The notes below the pieces were generated by a model. The model made no database searches, was not told the origin of the DNA, and worked only from the letters and a program-made list of their open reading frames with translations. A stretch of DNA of 27,116 bases from Chara braunii (lineage: Eukaryota; Streptophyta; Charophyceae; Charales; Characeae): NCBI GenBank assembly GCA_003427395.1, contig BFEA01000116.1, positions 1,592,395 through 1,619,510 on the forward strand. The letters are read 5' to 3'. Positions 18,345 through 27,116 of this stretch are shown here, piece by piece. A program made the translations under genes and the position numbers. Numbering within the stretch: the stretch's first letter is position 1; the number at the start of each line of letters is the position of its first letter.

Positions 18345-18830
18345 AGAGGGGGCCACTGGTTCTGTGTTCATGTTTACGAAGCACATATGCATTTCTTTTA
18401 TGAAGTTTTATTGTTCAACGGTCAATGGCTCCATGGCTGCAGGTTTGGACTTGGACGATCCAATCGAGCAGGAGAGATTGGAAGCAGCAAAGCTGAAGGT
18501 TGGCCGAAGACTGCTCCTGTGCACCAGTCCCTTTCTTTTCCCCTCTTCCATTCTTTGCTCCTTTCCTCTTTTTCTTTTCGAAGTTTGAACGTTGAACTTT
18601 GAACTTGTTTAAGCTCATAAAAAAAAAAAAAAAAGCTCATATTCAGATATGATATTCTAGATTGAGCAGGAGCAAATGGAGGAAGCAGCACAGCACTTCT
18701 TCCACCTTCATCCTTGTCTTTAGAGTCTAGACTCTTTCGATTCCTTTGTCACCTTCGCTTTTTGCTTGAACTTCTGGCTTGATCTTTAATGAGCAAAAGA
18801 AGTTTGGGAAAATCCGCTTCCCATAGGAGC
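18345..18830. other. Unrecognised stretch with possible exon-like fragments
   Basis: A short open stretch near 18442-18499 encodes LDLDDPIEQERLEAAKLK and is followed by GT. It could be a decayed exon. A related sequence (GAGCAGGAG...GAAGCAGCA) recurs at 18664-18690. The product is not recognised. Confidence 0.2.
18611..18640 (+). repeat. A-run flanked by direct repeat AAGCTCAT
   Basis: AAGCTCAT (18611-18618), then a run of A (18619-18634), then GCTCAT. With the last two A's the flanking octamer is repeated exactly, which resembles a target-site duplication around a bare poly(A) insertion. Confidence 0.55.
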
Positions 18831-19079
18831 CGTTAATCAGGCTGTGCAATTGCTTCTCCACAGCATGCAATGCTGTCCACATGCACATTTGACTGCCCTC
18901 TTCCTCCAAGCACAATACATCCTCATCACGACTGTATTGGACCAGTAAGATAGGTTGGATACATGCATGATGAGGGGTGATTGTGTTGGGGAGAAGATGG
19001 TAGCAGTGACCACTGAATTTGTCGCCAGAAGATAATTCTGCATAGATCCCTGGCAGTAGGACGCAGGCAGTGGAGGGAC

Positions 19080-19640
19080 CGGATTTGGGGTCAACTCAGT
19101 ACCTCCGCCCCTTGGCCCTGGGATTGGAGGGCACTGCTATGTGAAACCTGGCACCCTGAAGCGACCAGCGACTTCACTGAAAATCTGTTCAAGGTAGTGC
19201 GAAAGGCAGTCTTCTGGGCCATCTGGTGGAGGCGCTGTACCGTCGAGATGGAGGGAAGGTGCCTGGAGGCCCGGAGTACACAGAAGCCATCAAACATTGA
19301 CAAACAACACATTCAAGTGGACATTATAACACAATGAGACAGAGTGAAGGACCATTTAACTTTCTTACATTCCAAAGAAGAAATCAAAGCAATAATCCAA
19401 AGGTTCAGCAAAAACTGGCTCGGCGAGGAACAAGGAGGCCCGACCAGATGGGTGGAATGGAAAAGGGACGAGGACGGGGACGACGACTAGGGGAACCTGG
19501 CCAGGAACTACCATCTGGTTTTCCACGATTGGACATACTTCAACCCATCAGTCCCGCTGAGACCTCTATCCGAATTCTCAGAACTGTTCTTCCCTCCCCT
19601 CCCCCTCCTCCTCCCCCCTCCTCCTCCCGCCTTCTCTAGT
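19080..19640 (+). mobile_element. LINE (L1-like) 3' fragment A, plus strand
   Basis: A plus-strand frame matches the C-terminal tail of the LINE ORF2 seen in the minus-strand copies. It has KAVFWAIWWRRC, then KQHIQVDIITQ, FLHSKEEI and QRFSKNWLGEE, and later a shared VPLRP step. A TGA at 19335-19337 replaces a Trp codon kept in two other copies (TTLWEEL at 20.8 kb, MNKWESV at 22.4 kb). A TAG follows the acidic DEDGDDD stretch. Only the far C-terminus is present; no reverse transcriptase lies upstream in this orientation. It is a 5'-truncated dead copy. Confidence 0.72.
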
Positions 19641-19760
19641 AGAGCAAAAATGGGCAGGGGGCGACTAAGAGCTCAGATGTATCGACTAGGGGAGTTAAAT
19701 GCAGTGTCTAGGAAATGCCTGCGTGGAGGGGCAAGAGGGAGCTAGCCGGGGTTGAGTGGA

Positions 19761-19793
19761 ATGGGCAGATGGGGCAGATGGGGCAGATGGGTG
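19761..19793 (+). repeat. Short tandem repeat of ATGGGGCAG type
   Basis: About three copies of a 10-base unit. Confidence 0.8.
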
Positions 19794-19989
19794 GGGCTAG
19801 ATGGACCTGGGCGGAGGGATAGAAAGGATAGTGGCTCCAGGGCGGTGCGGGGATGGGCAGGATAGAGCGGGGGAACGGGGAATCGATCCCCTTTGAATGG
19901 TAGAACTACAAGAGAGTCAGGTGCCCGTATAGAGGGTGAAGAGGCAATCCACTCAGTCAATCCCTGGGGCCAACCTGGGCGATCAATGC

Positions 19990-20063
19990 TGGTGGAAAGT
20001 TGGAAACATGAATCTATACCCAGTACCCGTTTTCCAGCAGCTCCCCACCAATAGACGGAGTAG
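19990..20063 (-). repeat. Repeat family R, copy 1 (inverted)
   Basis: The reverse complement contains CTATTGGTGGGGAGC, CTGCTGGAAAACGGGT and a downstream CATGAAT-type block. It matches the two plus-strand copies at 20250-20315 and 21515-21585 but lacks a few bases between the blocks. Confidence 0.65.
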
Positions 20064-20249
20064 ACAACGGCTCCTACTAGGGAGGGTTGCTCATATCACC
20101 CCCCTAATAGAAAAAAAAAAGGATGCCAGAGACTGCGATGTTCTTGCAGTTCTCAGCGGGTTGTAACACTAAACTTTTTGTTTTTTTTGTTTAAACCCAG
20201 GACATGGCTGCTAGCAGAAGTGATACGAGCAGCTTCCGCTGGTAGCTTG

Positions 20250-20315
20250 CCTGTTGGTGGGGAGCTGCCCTGCTGGAAAACGGGTTCAGCGTCCCAGGTA
20301 CAAACATGAAAGAAG
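20250..20315 (+). repeat. Repeat family R, copy 2
   Basis: TTGGTGGGGAGCTGCC, CTGCTGGAAAACGGGTTCAG and CGTCCCAGGTACAAACATGA are shared with the copy at 21515-21585. Together with copy 1 it forms an inverted pair about 0.2 kb apart. Confidence 0.7.
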
Positions 20316-20734
20316 AGTTGAAAATCTGAGACTGAGCACGCATTGTGAACTTTGTCTACTGTCTGCCTCTTCAGTCGCCTCAGAGGCCACCGCATAATTG
20401 ATCTGTCCACCAAGCAGGCAGTATCCTGTGGGGATTCACTCCCTGGCGTACCATTGCAGATCCACCATGCTTAAAGCACCAGTACAGCACACACTGGCCC
20501 GCGGGTGTCAGCACGAAACCCGCACCACGTCGGAGGCCGCCGATTTTGTTTTTCAACGGCGCCCCACGCCGCGCGGCCCCTCCGAGTTTTGCTTGTGGCG
20601 ACAAAAACTTTCTGCAAGGCTGGGGCCGTGTACTTGCGGTTTAAAGGCAGGGGAGGGGGAAGAGATCTGGGAATTCTGAGGCAGGTTGGAGAGGGATTGA
20701 TGGGTCAATCTGTGTCAATTTGTGAAATGAGAGA
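20316..20734. other. No gene recognised; GC-rich centre
   Basis: 20500-20600 is CpG-rich. No supported coding frame. Confidence 0.3.
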
Positions 20735-20995
20735 TTATAGTTCCTGGCCATGTTCCCCTGGTCGTCCCCTTGTTGCCCCTCCCATACCACCTGTCCTAAC
20801 CAAACCCCTTTGTCCCCGCCAATTCCTGTTGAATTGTTGGATAAGTGATCGGATTTCTTTGTTAGAATGCAGGAGGTCCAATGTGGTCTTCAGTTCCTCC
20901 CAGAGAGTGGTGATGTCTGTTTGGATGTGTTGTTTTATGGTGTCCATGCATCGTGGGCATTCGAGCTGTACTCCTTTCATCTCTTTTTTTATATA
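20735..20995 (-). mobile_element. LINE 3' fragment B, minus strand
   Basis: Minus-strand translation gives EMKGVQLECPRCMDTIKQHI, then TTLWEELKTTLDLLHSNKEI and QQFNRNWRGQRG. It aligns with the ORF2 C-terminal tail of fragments A and C. Its 5' side runs directly into a TA repeat and the hammerhead-bearing element at 20998-21446, which therefore appears to interrupt or truncate it. No catalytic domain is present. Confidence 0.7.
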
Positions 20996-20997
20996 TA

Positions 20998-21446
20998 TAT
21001 ATATCGTCACAAACAGAACTGCCCGGTAAACCGTAGGCAGAGAGAGAGAAGTGGACAACAAACGAGGGGCTGTGACAAACTGTTTCGTCGGAGTTTCACC
21101 GACTCATCAGGAGGCTGAACCCTCAACAGTCTGCAGAATCCCCTCACTGATTACACTGTAAATGATAATCTACCTTAACCAAAATCAAAGTAGACTATCA
21201 CTCACCCACACCAGATGGAAAACTCTACAGACTGTCGGTTCACACCCCATCACAAGCCAGCAAAACATCCACGAAACAAAGAAAGGTTTGTCACAGCCAA
21301 AAAATACACTCCAGACACGCCGCTGGCACTAGAGGCACAGCATGGCCGCCTAGTAACGGCCCCGACCACTGCCGCTCGACCTGACCGGAAAAAACCGTAG
21401 CCGGAAGCTAGCGAAGTCGTAGTATATATCGTCACAAACAGAACTG
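20998..21446 (-). mobile_element. Hammerhead-bearing element bounded by 24-bp direct repeats
   Basis: The 24-base sequence TATATATCGTCACAAACAGA plus ACTG occurs at 20998-21021 and 21423-21446, 425 bp apart. Between them on the minus strand is a hammerhead-ribozyme core. Penelope-like elements and retrozymes carry such ribozymes in their terminal repeats, and a (TA)n neighbour is present here. No reverse transcriptase or GIY-YIG endonuclease was recognised in the interior, so this would be a terminal remnant or a non-autonomous unit. Confidence 0.5.
21070..21110 (-). ncRNA. Hammerhead-ribozyme core motif (stem I not clear)
   Basis: Read on the minus strand, CTGATGA (21110-21104) is followed by a perfect 5-bp stem II GTCGG/CCGAC (21103-21099/21091-21087) with loop TGAAACT. 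Then comes GAAA (21086-21083), and a 3-bp stem III ACA/TGT (21083-21081/21077-21075) with loop GTT. The expected cleavage base C is at 21074, giving TGTC followed by ACAG. All core nucleotides of the hammerhead are present in order, and the short stem III is typical of Penelope-like and retrozyme ribozymes. Stem I next to the core does not pair convincingly; only an outer GAGGG/CCCTC pairing is visible. It may act only in another context, or be decayed. Confidence 0.7.
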
Positions 21447-21514
21447 TACACACCCCCTGCAGTGTTAGTGGTACTGATAAGAGCAGACACCACTAGCACC
21501 CGGGCCGGGAGGAG

Positions 21515-21585
21515 GCTCCATCTATTGGTGGGGAGCGTCACCTGCTGGAAAATGGGTCCAGCGTCCCATATACAACATGAATACC
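21515..21585 (+). repeat. Repeat family R, copy 3
   Basis: CTATTGGTGGGGAGC, CTGCTGGAAAATGGGTCCAG and CGTCCCATATACAACATGAA match copies 1 and 2. Confidence 0.7.
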
Positions 21586-21625
21586 GAGTGAAAGAGGATA
21601 GTGTAAGAGAAGTTTGACTGAGGGG

Positions 21626-21914
21626 CCTGCCAGCATTGATTACTCTGGTATCCAGAGGATTAACTGTGCAGGTTTTGAGAAAAATATAAGAGTAGTTTGA
21701 CCGAGGGACCTGCCAGCATTGATTACTCAGGTGTCCAGAGGATTAACTGTGCAGGATTTTGAGAGAAGGGAGAGAACCTCTTCGCCCTTACCCCAGGCGC
21801 CAGCTTTCCGCCTCTTTTTTTAGTTCCTCCCTCCCCTTATCCTTAAACAGAAGAATGACTGAAAAAACCTGCCAGCATTGATTGCTCTGGATTCCAGAGG
21901 ATTAACTGAGCAGG
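21626..21914 (+). repeat. Three copies of a two-tier stem-loop
   Basis: Copies at 21626-21672, 21709-21755 and 21868-21914. Each has an outer CCTGC/GCAGG pair and an inner CTCTGG/CCAGAG hairpin with a three-base loop (the second copy has CTCAGG, one mismatch). The spacer GCATTGATT is conserved. Copies are 83 and 159 bases apart. They lie downstream of the ORF2 end of LINE fragment C in its own orientation. Confidence 0.75.
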
Positions 21915-22189
21915 TTGTGGAAGGTTCCACCCACCCTGTCTATCCTTCTTTCTTAACCCTGCTGTCCTTAGCCTGTAGGCGCCATGGGGCCACTGGGGGG
22001 CACCAGTGGAGCCCTGCGTCTCCCTTCCCCTTCCTCTCCCAGACTGCCTTATCCCGTGGACGTAGCCCCTGCCTGACGCCCCTTCCTAAGGGTGTAAGTG
22101 GAATTTCACAAAACTGCCAGCTTGAGGGAGTGGTGCTGCTGTCACTTGATTACAGATCCCTGTTCTGCCATCATGCCGACTACGACTGG

Positions 22190-23140
22190 GTGTTACAACA
22201 TTCGTATTTCCAGGGACTGTGGGTGGGAAGGGAACGGACCCGGAAAATCCTCTGCTGGTCTCAGGGGGACATTAGGGGCAATAGACATCCAGCCTTTAAA
22301 TCTTAATCTATAATCCCGTGGTACTGCCCCCCTTCCTTGTCCTTCCTCCCCTTCCTCACTTCCATTCCAGTCCCCTGACCAACATACCTCTGCTATCCAC
22401 CCCTCTCGATCCCCTCCCAGCCATTCCTTAGAAAACTGCACTAGCCTCTCTGCGATGTCCTTTGGCCTATGGAGGATATCTAGCGCGAGTTTGACTGATT
22501 CCCATTTGTTCATAAGTTCCATTTGAATGTGCTGTTTAAATTGTTCCGTCCTCTCCTCTCCTTCCACACGAACTTGGTCTAAAACTAAAGCACAACGTTG
22601 CCACCATAGAACCCATAGGACCTTTTTTCGGCCCAGATGGAACATGTTCCAGGCAAAAACGTCCCCATGGAGAAGCGGGGAGTGGCCCATGAGGATGGCT
22701 CGCCACTCCCACGGCCACCGATGGTCCGGAACTATTTGCTGTCATATCCTATCCCACCATCTCCAGGTAAGGACTGCTGTTGGGCATTGCAGAAAGATGT
22801 GTTCGATTGTTTCAGCTCTCTTCCTTACTGGAAAGCCCGACAAGCATCGCGGGCACCAAGGGAGGGCACGGCCCTGTTGTTCCAGGTGCGAGTGATCGAT
22901 CAACCAATCATTTGTTGGTAGACACCAATGTAGGATTTGCCATTGCAGGGACGTAATTTTGGCAGGCCAGCACTTCGTGTCACAGAACCATTGGATTGGT
23001 GCAGTGCTCGCAATCTTTGTGTATGTTGTGAACTGGATCCGACCCAAATCTGGTTTGCAAAAAAAACTTCAACTGTACCCAGCCCCAACTGCAAAAAAAA
23101 ATTATGGCCAGCTGTCCAAACTGGATAGTGGGTTTTTGCA
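22190..23140 (-). mobile_element. LINE 3' fragment C with zf-RVT domain, minus strand
   Basis: On the minus strand the order is: LQWQILHWCLPTNDWLID, CPRC, ETIEHIFLQCP (the Cys/His pattern of the zf-RVT domain found after reverse transcriptase in plant L1 elements), then VLWVLWWQRC, KQHIQMELMNKWESVKLALD, PKDIAERLVQFSKEW and VPLRP near the stop (about 22193). This is the most complete copy of the C-terminal tail. One frameshift separates the zf-RVT part (23047-22742) from the tail (22690-22193). Reverse transcriptase is missing, so it is 5'-truncated. Confidence 0.8.
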
Positions 23141-23970
23141 GATTTTCCAAACTGCACCTAGCCCGGCCAGCAACATGAGAAAATGCCGAACTGCACCCAG
23201 CCGGACCAGGATCCAACATCACGTCATTCTGCCGCCCAGACCCACCGTGAACTGCCATGGGCCGACTTTTTCCTTTTTAAATATGAAACATCAATATGAC
23301 TTTTTTTTTTTTTTTTCTACCATTGGCTCCCCCATTGATTTTTTGTTTTTCAAGTAACTCAAACATCATTGAGGAAGGCATTCATCATAGAAGTGAGCAC
23401 TCCGGGATAGTGGTCTTACCCATGAATGTTTTCATATTATAAAAAAAAAAATTGTAGATTTTCCAACTTCACCCAACTTCACCCATGTCCACTGTCAGGA
23501 CTCTGCGTGCGTACACCAGCAAGGCACACCCTGTTTCTGTGACTCATGTCCCACCAGTTTGCCACCGGCCCACTCAGGGGCTTCACAACTTCAAAGTTTG
23601 TCTGCCTGCTGCCCCAAGGCCGTTTCCTGGTCGAATGACATTGAACTGACACCCCAGAATCTCACTTGTAGCCCCCATGGAACCGAAGTGACAGACTCCA
23701 ACATGTTGCCGCCGCCCTGGAACAGCCTTCTGCAGATCTTCAGAAAATGAATGCACAGAGCTTTCATTTGGTCCAGGTACATTGAGATTATTTTGTTGAA
23801 GTTCTTTTTTTTTTTCTTTCTTTTTTTTTTCTTTTTTTTCTTTTTGGTTCCCAGTCTTGCATATTTTTCATTCAGCCCTGCGTGGGCAGCGATGCAGGGC
23901 GAACGGTCGGGTGGAAAATATGAGCGTATATACTCCGGTCCTAAATTCATGCATATATAGAATATTATAG

Positions 23971-23972
<2 letters not shown>
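23141..23972. other. Low-complexity spacer between LINE fragments
   Basis: It holds degenerate repeats around AACTGCACCCAGCC (about 23060-23215), a T16 run (23301-23316), an A run (about 23441-23450) and a T-rich tract (about 23806-23845). No gene recognised. Confidence 0.45.

Positions 23973-24008
<36 letters not shown>
23973..24008 (+). repeat. AC-dinucleotide microsatellite
   Basis: About 18 AC units flanked by TA-rich sequence. Confidence 0.95.
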
Positions 24009-24015
<7 letters not shown>

Positions 24016-24299
24016 TATATTGGCATGAGGCCTGTACGGCTGACCCGACAAATTCCCCAGCCAGTTGTGGCCCGCAGCCAGGCCATGCCACCACCTGGCT
24101 GAACCCCAGTTGCGCATGCATGTCCCATTGGTACTCCTTTCATCTCAAAGGCACAACATCTCCACCAGATGGCCCAGGACACCGTCCGCCGACCGAATTT
24201 GAACAGGTACAAAGTGAAGTCACTGGCCTACTCCGGGTGCCAAGTTTCACATAGGAGCACTCTTCGTTCACAGTGTGGGAGGTCCCAAGCCGCTCCCAT

Positions 24300-24600
24300 G
24301 TGCAGTCCCTCCACCACCAAATCCAAATGGACCTCGGGCACTGCAGAAGATGTGCTTGATGGACTCCGAGGCCGTTTGTGACGGGTAGGCATTGCGGCAT
24401 AGTTTGCACCAGGGCAAGGCCAGACCTTTCTGCGCCAGGCTGGTCCTGTCGATTAGCCAGTCATTTGTGGGCAAACAACGGTGGTTCACCTGCCATTGAA
24501 AGGATGCCAGCTTAGCTGGCTTCGCCCTGGTGGCTCGGAACCACTTGATTGGCCTCAATGTTTCTTGGCTCGCGTTCAGATGTTTCATCCAGCGGGCTTC
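24300..24600 (-). pseudogene. LINE zf-RVT zinc-binding domain
   Basis: SFQWQVNHRCLPTNDWLIDR, then LPWCKLC and ESIKHIF, with the following Cys in another frame (LQCP). This is the same domain as in fragment C; the copies share CLPTNDWLID. A frameshift right after HIF breaks it. Confidence 0.8.
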
Positions 24601-26039
24601 GACCTGATCCCTGAGGTTGGTCTTAGGTCGGAGCATGCAGTAGACAGATTGTACCGAGATGGAGTGTAGGAGTAGGGTGCATGACTTACCCCTGTCCACA
24701 GAGGTGGTCCAGGATCAACTGGCCAGGTCAAAGGGGAGCTGGGAGAGGGGAATTTGGCCAGAAGGCCTGCCACTGATCCTTTCCTTGCAGCACCCTGATT
24801 CAAAGATGTTGAATTGTGGGACTCATCGTGTGTCCTAATGGGTGTATCTGATGAGCCTGTTGCCGCTGCCTATGTGAAAGAGGGACAGCAAGATCTCTCC
24901 ATCGTGGTGGCGGGTGATAATGTTCGCTGTTGTGCAGGGGAGGCTCGTGATAGCCACCCATTCTCTGGGCTCTAGGACTGGCCCTTCCGGAGAATCCGAT
25001 ACCAGTCCAGAGGGATAGACTTGATTAGGTCAACCAGTGCCAGGTCTGTGTTGTGACAATATCACACTTTGGACCTGGCCTGTCGAGGAGAGATCCAGGC
25101 CAAAGCCTCCTGGTCCCAAATGTCCCCACCTGGAGGAGTCTGTGCTTCACCCATCCTTGCCAGGGAGGCTCTGAAATATGAAGCACACGGCCTTGGGTGT
25201 CCATGATCTACTTGTTTCCAAAGAGGGGTTGTCGGTAGACCTCCTCCCATTGTAGGCGGGAGACTTGTCAGGCATCGGGAGTCGACACCAAGCCTGGAGT
25301 AGGGTTGGCCAAAAGTTGTTATGTTTTAGGTCTTTTGGGCCGCCTAGCTGTCCGAGAAGGCTGACTGTGCCAGGCGCCGTGGGATGGGTCAGTTTCGGCT
25401 CTCCAGCCACATGACCGGGTCGGTGTCCTTGAGGACTTGTGGGGCCAGTCTTGCGATCTGCTCTAGAGTGAGTGGCACCCACAGGGTTTGGAGCTGGAAA
25501 AGGAGGCACTCCATCCATTGCAAGGCAAGAACTGCGACCTGCCTGGCAGGGTCTATAATCCCTAGGCCCCTTCTGTGTTTTGCCTGGATAACCGACTGCC
25601 AAGCCACACAGCTGATGACATTCCTACATTCATGGTTTCCCTGCCAAAGAAAAGCCGCCACTTGGCATTGCAGGGAGTGGAGGGCTTGTTTGCTCAATGC
25701 CCAAATGGTTGTTTTGTACCAAAGGGCAGCAAGAATGACGTTATTTATGAACAGGTGTGTTTGTCCTTCCACTGGGCCAACTTTTCCAGGGCGGGCTGGA
25801 GCAGCCAGTCATCATTGGCCACGGGGCATCCCTCGGCTGTCAGGGAGATAACGAGGACCCGGATGAGGGATTCCTTGGGAACCCATTTGACCTGAGGGGT
25901 CTCCGGTGGTCGAACACCCTGGTGGTGGATCCACCACCACAATGTTTTGTTCCCCCGGTTGACTCTCATATCTGATAGGGAGCAGAAACAGTCCATCATG
26001 CGCTGGGTTTCAGCCAGGTTCCCTGTAGAGGCATCCACC

Positions 26040-26653
26040 ATTAGTGTGAGGTCGTATGCAAACATCGAGTAGATTGGCATCACCTCTTCAGGGATGGAGG
26101 TAACCTAGACTCATTTGATATCCCTGTGAGTGCGCAGGCTGGCTGCAAGTGCCGCCATAACTATGACAAAGAGGAACGGGGTAATGGGGTCCCTTTGGCG
26201 TGCTGACCTCTGTAGAGGAATAGATGGGGTCAGGCTCCTATTGACCATGACATGGGTGGTGGCGTTAGCATGAAGTATCTCAATCCATTGCCGAAAACAT
26301 GGGCCAAAGTTAAGCTTTGTGAGGTATTGGTCTAGGAAGAACCGATCGACGTGATCATAGGCCTTTCAGAAATCGGTGAAGATGAAGGCTGCATTGTGCT
26401 TTGATTGTCAGGCAAGTCTGATCATCTCGTTTGCTAAGAAGATGTTTTCTTGGATTTGCCTGCCCTTGATGAAGCCCGTTTGGGCCAGATGTATCTGTCC
26501 TCCATCACCCCTATCAAGCGGTTGGATAGCGCCTCGGCAACCATTTTGTAGACAACCGTGAGGTGGGTAATCGGCCGGGTAGTTTCCAATGTTCGTCTTC
26601 TCCCCTTTTTTGTAGAGGAGAGTAGAAACCCCTTGCCCCACTAGTTCTGCCAT
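26040..26653 (-). pseudogene. LINE reverse-transcriptase domain, inactivated
   Basis: Recognisable blocks on the minus strand: LLYKKGEKTNIGNY, HLAQTGFIKGRQIQENIFLA, then TDF-stop-KAYDHVDRFF (catalytic Asp box), QRDPITPFLF (normally QGDP) and YSMFAYDLTLM (normally FADD). The enzyme would copy LINE RNA at a nicked target. Here the second catalytic box has its first Asp changed to Tyr, Gly is Arg in the QGDP turn, and there are in-frame stops and frameshifts, so it cannot be functional. Confidence 0.88.
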
Positions 26654-26655
26654 CT

Positions 26656-26870
26656 AACCAGAGATCCAGACTGCGTGGTAATCGCCACCGAGCCAAGCTC
26701 AGTTGGTATACCCGTGAACTGTAGAAATACAGACTCAAGTTCGAATCCGGATAGAATCAGATGTCAAAAACAACATAATTCTGAATTACCTAGGGCCGGT
26801 CAGCTTGAATGGTGATATCAAAAGGCCGTCGTCCTTTTTTTTCTTTCTATTCTTCTTCTCTTCTCTATAC
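26656..26870 (+). mobile_element. tRNA-derived SINE-like unit
   Basis: A tRNA-type A box (AGCTCAGTTGG, 26697-26707) and B box (GTTCGAATCC, 26739-26748) lie at tRNA spacing. The anticodon-arm and T-stem pairings are poor, so it is not a working tRNA. The head is followed by an unrelated body and a T/C-rich tail (26836-26870). It abuts the point where LINE fragment D loses similarity, so it may have inserted there. These boxes would serve as an internal RNA polymerase III promoter. Confidence 0.55.
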
Positions 26871-27116
26871 CCTTAAAGCAAGCAAAGGGCCCAGCGTGAC
26901 GCCCCCGCCGGGCCCAGCAGAAACCGGCGCGGAGGCGGTGGGTCCGAAACGGCGCGGCAGTGGAGGGGCGCGGGACAAGGAGGACGCGAGACAGCGAAAA
27001 TGCGGGCGGAGCCGGAGGCCTTGGGAAAGGGAAGAAGGTGGTGGCGGCGGTTTGTGGAGGCCCTGGGAAAACCGCGGCGCGCGGAAATTGGCGGTGCCGG
27101 TTCGTGCAGGGGCAGG
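26871..27116. other. CpG-rich window end with a short open frame
   Basis: GC content and CpG frequency rise sharply. An ATG at 27000 opens a frame of 39 codons with no stop before the window ends. It could be the 5' end of a gene or simply GC-rich DNA; no product is recognisable. Confidence 0.2.

Larger units (their letters stand above)
24130..26655 (-). mobile_element. LINE fragment D, reverse transcriptase to zf-RVT, minus strand
   Basis: The longest LINE copy. On the minus strand it runs from the reverse-transcriptase fingers/palm (26653 down to about 25900), through a thumb/linker part (about 25770-25390; VAAFLWQGN, KHRRGLGIIDPARQ), to a zf-RVT domain (about 24600-24330) and the start of the C-terminal tail (AIWWRCCAFEMKGV). 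The order matches plant L1-type ORF2. It lacks ORF1 and the endonuclease. Several frameshifts and stops make it inactive. The tail is cut off near 24130, just after the EMKGV shared with fragment B. Confidence 0.85.

Noticed and set aside
18210-18602. A 130-residue plus-strand open frame including a poly-Gly run.
   Set aside because: The Gly run comes from a G23 homopolymer, and the frame has no recognisable domain.
23591-24121. A 176-residue minus-strand open frame.
   Set aside because: It is a translation of the AC microsatellite and the T-rich tract (Cys-Val and Lys runs) with no domain.
24849-24880. A CTGATGAG on the plus strand.
   Set aside because: No stem II and no GAAA box follows.
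25147-25602. A 151-residue minus-strand open frame.
   Set aside because: It is a shadow of the LINE D linker, which reads in another minus frame at 25772-25389.

Overview
The window looks like repeat-dominated nuclear DNA of a eukaryote, most likely of the green (streptophyte) lineage. The evidence is a long-LTR retrotransposon primed by tRNA-Asp, L1-like LINE fragments carrying the plant-style zf-RVT zinc-binding domain, a decayed copy of a mitochondrial-type rps11, a U6 snRNA fragment and a hammerhead-ribozyme motif of the kind found in Penelope-like elements and retrozymes. A charophyte-type alga would fit, but the species cannot be named from sequence alone. No intact host gene was recognised.

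Positions 1-17383 are one very large LTR retrotransposon. Bases 1-3631 and 13753-17383 are the same sequence at a constant offset of 13752, with no indels. The 5' LTR ends in CA at 3631. Two bases later comes an 18-nt primer-binding site matching the 3' end of tRNA-Asp (3634-3651). The 5' LTR is clipped by the window start. The interior (about 10.1 kb) has one recognisable reading frame: a gag-like protein (4889-5851) that continues in frame past a single UAG into a Gly/Arg-rich tail (to 6121). No protease, reverse transcriptase, RNase H or integrase was recognised, so the element looks non-autonomous. The rest of the interior is non-coding. It holds a truncated U6 snRNA copy (9159-9214), purine-rich and GA-microsatellite DNA, and about 1.9 kb of TGC/TTG-rich low-complexity sequence.

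The most unusual signal is structural. The LTR carries an array of seven hairpins (169-890) whose loop is conserved (CCATAAGTTTGGGTGG) while the flanking stems differ from hairpin to hairpin but stay self-complementary. A second array of five repeat units with small co-varying hairpins follows (1182-1755), then a run of three back-to-back perfect hairpins (1971-2023). Two further loop-conserved hairpins lie at 7144-7224. The whole element is rich in perfect hairpins, which suggests selection on RNA structure or a hairpin-generating mutational process.

Positions 17384-27116 are a graveyard of other insertions. There is a mitochondrial-type rps11 pseudogene with an in-frame triplication of 33 bp (17640-17993). 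Four fragments of one LINE clade follow, one on the plus strand (19080-19640) and three on the minus strand (20735-20995, 22190-23140, 24130-26655). A 0.45-kb element bounded by 24-bp direct repeats carries a hammerhead-ribozyme core on the minus strand (20998-21446). There is also a triple stem-loop repeat (21626-21914), a three-copy repeat family around 20.0-21.6 kb, a tRNA-derived SINE-like unit (26656-26870) and a CpG-rich end.

Caution on assembly: 15 ambiguous bases (N) occur at identical places in both LTRs, and nearly all resolved LTR differences fall in one 585-bp stretch. The two LTRs were probably built partly from one collapsed consensus, so LTR identity should not be used to date the insertion.
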